From contig JAGBGT010000024.1 of assembly GCA_017935865.1 (NCBI GenBank), forward strand, positions 1 to 64,000: a stretch of 64,000 bases of DNA, in the 5' to 3' direction. Below are positions 58,831 through 64,000 of the stretch, piece after piece. Position 1 is the first letter of the stretch. Every line of letters begins with the position of its first letter. The translations under genes were made by a program, and so were the position numbers. Source of the DNA: Ruminococcus sp. Its GTDB lineage: Bacteria; Bacillota; Clostridia; Oscillospirales; Ruminococcaceae. The notes under the pieces are model-generated. The model made no database searches and had not been told where the DNA came from. It saw only the letters and a program-made list of their open reading frames with translations.

Positions 58831-59637
58831 CTATTTCTTTGCCGACTTTTTAGCCATCTCGCCTGTTCCGCCCTCGACAACGCCGTCGTGGCGAAGAACG
58901 CTGCTGATAGTGCCTGTAAAGCACTTTATATCCATAGCCAGCGCCTTTAACGAGCCGCTTTTCAGCGCCTTGACATAGTCGCCGTCAATTTTGGCTTTTA
59001 CGTCGATTTCCAGCTCATCGCGTCCGCTGATCTGCGCAAGTCCGGTAAGTCCCGGCTTGACATCGTTGGCGTTGTACTTGTCGCGTTCTGCGATCAGATC
59101 ATCCTGATTCCAGAGAGCAGGGCGAGGTCCTATGACAGACATCTGCGACATAAAGATATTCAGAAGCTGCGGCAGCTCATCGAGGCTGGATTTCCGCAAA
59201 AAACTGCCGACTCTCGTTATATACTGGTCGGGATTTGACAACATATGCGTAGGCATATCGTGGGGAGTAGACATTTTCATCGAGCGGAACTTATACAGCT
59301 CGAAGTACTCCTTATTCTTGCCGATACGCTTCTGCTTGAAAAATACCGGTCCGGGATCATCGAGATAAATCGCCGCAGAAACGCCGAGCAGCACGGGAGA
59401 AAGCGCAACAATGCCGCAGTACGCCATTACGCTGTCTATTCTGTCTTTTACTGATGCCTCGTAGAAATTCATAGATTTATTTTTAGGTTCTGAATTTCTG
59501 AGATTCGGATTATCAACATTCAGCTCTCTACGAACCTTTTCAGCCCTGTTTTCTGCGATCGCCTTTGAGGCAAAATAACCTGCTGCAAGGGCAGTTATCC
59601 CTGCCGCTGCCGCCTTTGCAATTTTCTTTTTATTCAT
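58831..59637 (-). CDS. initiating bacterial sugar transferase (phosphoglycosyl transferase)
   Basis: The 268-residue protein has an N-terminal Ala-rich hydrophobic start (about 6-27), a linker, one membrane helix (about 67-90) and the monotopic PGT catalytic domain: PVFFKQKRIGKN, ELYKFRSM, SLDELPQLLNI (Asp-Glu dyad) and SVIGPRPAL. It transfers the first sugar-1-phosphate to undecaprenyl phosphate. Its early position in the operon fits. Confidence 0.92.
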   Translation of the reverse strand: MNKKKIAKAAAAGITALAAGYFASKAIAENRAEKVRRELNVDNPNLRNSEPKNKSMNFYEASVKDRIDSVMAYCGIVALSPVLLGVSAAIYLDDPGPVFFKQKRIGKNKEYFELYKFRSMKMSTPHDMPTHMLSNPDQYITRVGSFLRKSSLDELPQLLNIFMSQMSVIGPRPALWNQDDLIAERDKYNANDVKPGLTGLAQISGRDELEIDVKAKIDGDYVKALKSGSLKALAMDIKCFTGTISSVLRHDGVVEGGTGEMAKKSAKK

Positions 59638-59643
59638 GATACA

Positions 59644-60147
59644 TCATTTCTCCACAATCCATGTTGTATTTGATTTTATATAGCTCATTTCAGGTACAAC
59701 CGACGATTTCATTACCGACGCATTGCAGTCAACATGAGAATAGCCGCCGACAACGCAGTTATGATTTACCACCGCACCGGCTGAAACGAAGCATCCGTCT
59801 CCGATAACAGCCTCCGACTGGATCGCCGCAAAAGGCTCGACAACGCAGCCATTCCCGATCTTAGCGGTCGGCGACACATACGCGCGCGGACTGACGACCG
59901 CAGCTATCTCAAACTTAGTATTCAGGAGCATTTCGATCATGCTGCGGCGAACGACCGGATCGCCGATCGCAACTACAGCCGAACCGTACTCCGGATAACA
60001 GCTATCTATCTCTGAAATTCTGCAAACAGCCTTATCAGAATTATCGTCGACGAAATCTATCTTGTCATATATCCCCAGCTCAACGGCAATTTCCTTAACA
60101 AGTCTGCCGTACTGCCCTGCCCCAACTATCAGCAAATTATTACTCAT
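59644..60147 (-). CDS. PglD/NeuD-like sugar acyltransferase
   Basis: The 167-residue protein has an N-terminal Rossmann-like start LLIVGAGQYGRLVKEIA and a C-terminal left-handed beta-helix built of hexapeptides (IGNGCV, IGDGCF, VGGYSHVD). Such proteins acetylate amino-sugars or UDP-sugars. It is the first gene of the polysaccharide operon and starts with MSNNLLIVG. Confidence 0.88.
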   Translation of the reverse strand: MSNNLLIVGAGQYGRLVKEIAVELGIYDKIDFVDDNSDKAVCRISEIDSCYPEYGSAVVAIGDPVVRRSMIEMLLNTKFEIAAVVSPRAYVSPTAKIGNGCVVEPFAAIQSEAVIGDGCFVSAGAVVNHNCVVGGYSHVDCNASVMKSSVVPEMSYIKSNTTWIVEK

Positions 60148-60204
60148 AACATTAAATAACCTATTCTCAATTCGCCCTGTTTTCCAAATACTATAACGAG
60201 TAGT

Positions 60205-60246
60205 TTATTCTCGCCTCTGTTCATAATATCTTTTCATTATCATCAT
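60205..60246 (-). other. possible 13-codon leader peptide
   Basis: In the roughly 190-base leader of the polysaccharide operon, GGAAGG precedes ATG by 5 bases and a frame of MMIMKRYYEQRRE follows. This is too short to judge as a real gene. Confidence 0.25.
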
Positions 60247-60339
60247 TACCTTCCGCCCTGACACATCTCCGGAAGCATACTGACTTGCCTTGAAGCGCCC
60301 TGCCGCGAACACATACGGTCACACAATATATCTACTGAT

Positions 60340-60368
60340 ATTATATCACACCGCATCCGATTTGTCAA
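60340..60368 (-). promoter_or_regulatory. consensus promoter of the polysaccharide operon
   Basis: On the minus strand, TTGACA (60368-60363), a 17-bp spacer and TATAAT (60345-60340), which is exact consensus. No other good promoter was seen between the operon genes, so transcription may run to rfbA. Confidence 0.9.
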
Positions 60369-60450
60369 GCCTATACAAAAAAATCGTGGGATTTCTTACA
60401 TATCTAACAATTTGCTGATTTCATATCAGCGACGAGCTATCAACAAGTTC

Positions 60451-60479
60451 TTGACAATACAGATGAAACGTGATATAAT
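60451..60479 (+). promoter_or_regulatory. consensus promoter of the beta-helix gene
   Basis: TTGACA, a 17-bp spacer and TATAAT, exact consensus, about 55 bases before the start codon. It is divergent from the polysaccharide operon promoter. The 82 bp between the two promoters is A/T-rich and holds nothing else recognised. Confidence 0.92.
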
Positions 60480-60533
60480 ATGTATGATATAATTATTATA
60501 TGCCTATTATAGCTTTTGTATCAGGAGGAGCTT

Positions 60534-61199
60534 ATGAATAACATAAAAATCAGTGAACTTTATGATCTGAACCACACACTGGCAGGCGAATATCTGGGAG
60601 GTTTCACTTATCCCTGGGAGGCATTGAAGGGGCTGAGCGATTTCATTATCGTCCTTGGAAAAACTCTTGACCCGGACGAGTTCACCAGCCCGGCAGAAAA
60701 TGTCTGGGTACATAAGACCGCCAGGATCTTCCCCAGCGCATACCTGGGCGCACCCTGCATCATCGGCGCGAATACGGAGGTTCGCCACTGCGCCTTTATA
60801 AGAGGAAGCGCTCTTGTGGGAGAAAACTGCGTTGTGGGAAATTCCGTGGAGCTGAAAAACGTCATACTTTTCGACAACGTCCAGACTCCTCATTATAACT
60901 ACGTAGGCGACAGTATTCTGGGCTATAGATCGCACATGGGCGCAGGCTCGATAACGTCAAATGTCAAGTCAGACAAAACAAATGTTGTTATCAGATCGGG
61001 CGGCGAAGAGATCGAAACAGGAATAAAGAAGATCGGCGCAATGCTGGGAGATAACGTTGAAGTGGGCTGCAACAGCGTACTTAACCCCGGTACTATTATC
61101 GGCAGATCATCCAACATTTATCCCACAAGCTGCGTAAGAGGCGTTGTACCTGGAAATTCCATATGGAAAACAGGCGGAATTGTTGTTGAAAAAAAATAA
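60534..61199 (+). CDS. left-handed beta-helix nucleotidyltransferase-like protein
   Basis: The 221-residue protein has a short N-terminal part and hexapeptide repeats forming a left-handed beta-helix: AYLGAPCIIGANTEV, GSALVGENCVVGNSVEL, GAMLGDNVEVGCNSVLNPG. It resembles the C-terminal half of GlmU/UDP-GlcNAc pyrophosphorylases but lacks the N-terminal uridylyltransferase domain. It may be an acyltransferase for nucleotide sugars. A strong AGGAGGAG precedes the ATG. Confidence 0.83.
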   Translation: MNNIKISELYDLNHTLAGEYLGGFTYPWEALKGLSDFIIVLGKTLDPDEFTSPAENVWVHKTARIFPSAYLGAPCIIGANTEVRHCAFIRGSALVGENCVVGNSVELKNVILFDNVQTPHYNYVGDSILGYRSHMGAGSITSNVKSDKTNVVIRSGGEEIETGIKKIGAMLGDNVEVGCNSVLNPGTIIGRSSNIYPTSCVRGVVPGNSIWKTGGIVVEKK

Positions 61200-61216
61200 G
61201 GTTTTTTTGCATAAAA

Positions 61217-61246
61217 AGGGCAGGGAATTTTTTCCCTGCCTCTTTA
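61217..61246 (+). terminator. terminator of the beta-helix gene
   Basis: A stem of about 10 bp (GGCAGGGAA / TTCCCTGCC) with a short loop and CTTT after it. Confidence 0.75.
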
Positions 61247-61261
61247 TGTACGGACTACAAG

Positions 61262-61412
61262 TTTATAAGGGAGCGCCTGAAGGCTGCATCGACCTGCGGT
61301 CGATATGGGACTCCGTCCCATGCCCTGCCAGAGGGAAATTGTCCCTTTGGAAACCCGGTTTTGTCGGCTGCGCCGACCTGGGGCTCTGCCCCATACCCCG
61401 CCTCCGGGATTT
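61262..61412. repeat. multi-hairpin intergenic element
   Basis: Six short GC-rich hairpins follow one another: CGACC-tg-CGGTCG (61290), TGGGAC-tcc-GTCCCA (61306), AGGGA-aattg-TCCCT (61332), GTCGGC-tgc-GCCGAC (61363), TGGGGC-tct-GCCCCA (61379), and CCCG-cctc-CGGG (about 61397). Loops are only two to five bases. The element has no open frame of note. It shares GTCCCTTTGGAAACCC with the hairpin at 3800-3848. It lies in the convergent gap before the arabinanase gene stop. Confidence 0.8.
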
Positions 61413-61413
61413 C

Positions 61414-64000
61414 TTATAATTGCGAAATCAGCTTTTTCCTCATAAGCTGCATATCAAAAGCGTCTATTCTGCCGTCCTGGCACATATCGCCTGCCGTCCA
61501 GTCCATAAACTCGCCTGAACCAAGCAGCCACTTCTCCAGCATGACAAGGTCAGCCACTGAAAATTCGCCGTCTGCATTGACATCGCCAACAACAGTTTTT
61601 TCGTCAGCCGCAGGGACGATCACCCAGCGCTGCCCCTCTCCGCCCCAGTAATTCCACTGACAGATATTTGCGCCCGGTTCTGTACTGATATTATAAACGT
61701 CAACCGCCGATATCCCGTCGGAGCAGGCAGTCATAATTCCGTAAGAGCCGTCCTTGTAGGGCTTGAATGTAAAGCTCTGACCGCTGCTTCCGGTAAAATC
61801 CGCCAGCGAAATATTGCTTCCGTCCCCGGCGCTGGAATTTTCAACAGTCACAGCCTTTCCGCCGCTTAAAACGGAGAAAGTACCGTCGTCATTTTTTCTG
61901 AACGTCCACGTTTGCTTCTGTTCGGACTGCTCGATATTTCCGCTGTTTTCAGCCATATACAGACCGCTGTTGACATTGCGGACAACATACTCCGCCTCCG
62001 GGATCTCCGGATAAACCGGCGTGATCTTCCAGAGCTGTCCGTCGCCCTCCCAGTATTCCCACTGGCAGATATTTGCGCCGTTTTCCTTGCTGATCTCATA
62101 TACGTCCAATCCGGATCTGCCGCCTGAGCACTTTGAAACAATGCCGTAATATGCACCTTTCTGCACAAGTCTGAACTGCTGATCGTCCGCGCCGATGTAC
62201 TTTTCAAGCTGGATATTCAGCCCATCGGCAGCGTCCGTGCCGTCAACGGTAACTGCCATGCTTTCGTCAACCATTGAAACTATTTTGCACCATCCGTCTC
62301 CCACATCACATATACGCCATTCCTGCGCGCTTCCGCCTATCTTGCTCCACTGCCGGATATTTGTGCCTGGAGCGCTGTTGCCATTTTCCAGGTCAAGTAC
62401 AAGTCCGCTGTTTTTATTGGTGAGTCTATAGGATATATCGCTGAGAAGCGCCGTATCGCCGATCGTCTTTGAACCGCCCTCAAATGACGTGTTTTCGGGA
62501 TTGTAGGTCAGCAGGCTGCCGTAGCTTGTAAGGTCGATATTGTCCTGGCTGATATCATAGGCAGTCTTTTTGCTTCCCCATACGCAGGTATTGTTGCCGG
62601 TGGCTGTGAACGTCATTTTCTCGGTCTGCTGCGCGGATTCGTCCGCCTGAACCAGGAATTCGCCCTTATATGTAACATTGTCAAAAGAAATGCTCATATT
62701 AGGCGAGCCGTCTTTCATTGTCCATGTTCCCGAAATATCGCCGGAAACCGTTCCGTTTGCGTTCAGAGTGATATTCTTCGGCTTTTCGACATCCGCGCTC
62801 TGTTCGTTTACAAAATTCTGATCCAGCGTGTGGAAAATAAACTCATAGTCGCCGATAACAGCGTCGGCAGAGTGACCGTTCTCCGAGAGCGATTCACCGG
62901 AATATTCATAGGCAGAAGCCGTAAGCCAGCCGTCCTCGTTTATGAACATCTGATGCACCCGGACTTCATGGAAACCATATGCGTCGTCGAATTTCGTATG
63001 GTAAACAACGTACAGCTTTCCGTCGTCATCCATGAGGGCGGAGTTGTGGCCCTGTGCCTTGAACGGTCTGTCGTTGCAGCTCCACTGATAATTGGACATG
63101 AGCCGTTCGCCAATGACGCCTTTTGTATTGGCATCTCCCGTGCCGCGGCTGAAAATTGCACTGTTGCCGTTCTGGTCGAGATAAGGCCCGGAGGGATTCT
63201 CCGAGCGAAAGATCCGCATATTATAGCCGCCGTTGGAGTTGAAATAGCCGTATGAAACGAAAAGATAGTAGTAACCCCTGCCTGTATCCGGGTCGACCAT
63301 GTACTCGATGTACGGCCCTTCGCCGGAACTGAAATCGCCGCCTGCCGCGCGTATCCCCATGTAGGCATCGGAGACGTTCGCCTTCGTTTCGTACCTGACA
63401 TTGTAATCGCGCAAGCCGGTATTCTCATCAAGCTCCAGCATATAAAGTCCGCCGAACCATGATCCGTATATCATCCAGAGATCCCCGTTTTCGTCGTAGA
63501 ATACAGCCGGGTCAATGGCGTTTGTGCCGTAGGAGGCGTTCCAGCCCGAACCGCTGAGATAGCGGCTTATATCCGGATTATTCCCGAGAACCTTCGGCAC
63601 ATCCGTATCGTTGACATTGTTGACGGAATTATTTGTGAATCCGGAATAAACGATAGTTCCCTGGTAGGTGTACGGCCCGTCAATATTGTCGGCAGTGCAG
63701 AGAACGATGGAGGAGTTCCATGCCTGACCGTTAATGCTGAGGTACATACAGTATTTACCCATAGCAGGGTTATATACAATGTCGGGAGCCCAGAGGTTTC
63801 CCGACAGATCATAGCCGTTCGTAGTATTCGACCACTTTTCCGGAACTGCCAGGTCTTTGTAGATGTCGCTGAAAAAAGTCGTGTTTTTTGTGCCGAGATG
63901 CGAATTTGCAGCAGAATACCAGCTACACAGGTCATTCGATCTTGCAGCGCCCAAATGGGAACCAATTATATAGTATCCGCCGTCTGCCAGCTTCACCACG
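61414..64000 (-). CDS. cellulosomal GH43 arabinanase with RICIN domains and dockerin (5' end outside window)
   Basis: At least 861 residues of a secreted enzyme that attacks arabinan. The GH43 five-bladed propeller is seen from the edge: IDPAVFYDENGDLWMIYGSW (a catalytic Asp) and GEGPYIEYM (the catalytic Glu). A GH43-C-type beta domain follows (about 380-490, with GTWTMKDGSPNMSISFDNVTY). Two ricin-type beta-trefoil blocks have repeats such as GANICQWEYWEGDGQLW and GANICQWNYWGGEGQRW. A C-terminal dockerin has two calcium-binding repeats, GDVNADGEFSVADLVMLEKW and GDMCQDGRIDAFDMQLMRKK. The dockerin would fix it to a scaffoldin. The signal peptide and first Asp are beyond the edge. Confidence 0.93.
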   Translation of the reverse strand, partial: VVKLADGGYYIIGSHLGAARSNDLCSWYSAANSHLGTKNTTFFSDIYKDLAVPEKWSNTTNGYDLSGNLWAPDIVYNPAMGKYCMYLSINGQAWNSSIVLCTADNIDGPYTYQGTIVYSGFTNNSVNNVNDTDVPKVLGNNPDISRYLSGSGWNASYGTNAIDPAVFYDENGDLWMIYGSWFGGLYMLELDENTGLRDYNVRYETKANVSDAYMGIRAAGGDFSSGEGPYIEYMVDPDTGRGYYYLFVSYGYFNSNGGYNMRIFRSENPSGPYLDQNGNSAIFSRGTGDANTKGVIGERLMSNYQWSCNDRPFKAQGHNSALMDDDGKLYVVYHTKFDDAYGFHEVRVHQMFINEDGWLTASAYEYSGESLSENGHSADAVIGDYEFIFHTLDQNFVNEQSADVEKPKNITLNANGTVSGDISGTWTMKDGSPNMSISFDNVTYKGEFLVQADESAQQTEKMTFTATGNNTCVWGSKKTAYDISQDNIDLTSYGSLLTYNPENTSFEGGSKTIGDTALLSDISYRLTNKNSGLVLDLENGNSAPGTNIRQWSKIGGSAQEWRICDVGDGWCKIVSMVDESMAVTVDGTDAADGLNIQLEKYIGADDQQFRLVQKGAYYGIVSKCSGGRSGLDVYEISKENGANICQWEYWEGDGQLWKITPVYPEIPEAEYVVRNVNSGLYMAENSGNIEQSEQKQTWTFRKNDDGTFSVLSGGKAVTVENSSAGDGSNISLADFTGSSGQSFTFKPYKDGSYGIMTACSDGISAVDVYNISTEPGANICQWNYWGGEGQRWVIVPAADEKTVVGDVNADGEFSVADLVMLEKWLLGSGEFMDWTAGDMCQDGRIDAFDMQLMRKKLISQL

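Overview
The window looks like chromosome of a spore-forming, fibre-degrading Clostridia of the Ruminococcus type (Oscillospiraceae). The supporting evidence is an alpha/beta small acid-soluble spore protein near the left edge, a cellulosome-style dockerin on a secreted GH43 arabinanase at the right edge, Thr-rich linkers, a Firmicutes hprK-murB-rapZ-whiA cluster, and sigma-A promoters close to consensus with 17-bp spacers. The genus is an inference from gene content.

Layout: 1-0.64 kb, end of gap and a spore protein gene. 0.86-2.48 kb, an IS4-family insertion sequence nested in a small repeat. 2.5-3.7 kb, a CarD-like regulator and a DUF2798 membrane protein. 3.9-6.4 kb, the feoA-feoB-Cys-rich ferrous iron operon. 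6.8-11.7 kb, a MoxR / DUF58 / transglutaminase operon. 11.9-16.4 kb, a leftward housekeeping run (DUF951, prfA, sua5, coaE, M18 aminopeptidase). 16.5-17.9 kb, an unknown small protein and an S1-domain protein.

From 18.0 to 26.74 kb lies a decayed accessory island: a restriction-modification methylase pseudogene, a tyrosine recombinase between perfect 27-bp inverted repeats, the remnant of a large defence-like protein, a broken IS110 transposase, a MobC fragment and a frameshifted large serine recombinase. Every gene there carries a lesion, while the flanking genes are intact. The 27-bp repeats enclose both the recombinase and a good promoter that points out at the methylase. This has the layout of an invertible promoter switch and is the most interesting system in the window.

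From 26.8 to 39.5 kb come leftward core genes: pfkA, dnaE, whiA, rapZ, murB, hprK, an anchored TIM-barrel-like protein, an incomplete rnf set (A, E, D only) and rpe. 39.6-42.4 kb holds rpsO and pnp on the plus strand. 42.6-47.2 kb is a TPP-riboswitch-controlled thiamine operon (thiW, thiM, thiE, thiD, thiC) that makes the pyrimidine and salvages the thiazole. 47.4-60.4 kb is a leftward surface-polysaccharide operon, apparently from one consensus promoter: acyltransferase, initiating sugar transferase, GT4, membrane GT, glycerophosphotransferase, cytidylyltransferase, epimerase, pyruvyl transferase, flippase, then the dTDP-rhamnose genes. A left-handed beta-helix nucleotidyltransferase-like protein is transcribed divergently. 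61.4-64 kb is the 5'-truncated GH43-RICIN-dockerin gene.

Two families of short non-autonomous repeats run through the window, here called A and B. Family A has ends GAGCCTGTTTAG and a TTA/TAA target duplication; family B has ends GGCAAYACCGCACA. Full copies are about 160-172 bp, and there are mini-copies of 25-82 bp. Both families share a small hairpin core whose stem shows compensatory changes between copies. Several copies sit exactly against the TAA stop codon of a host gene.
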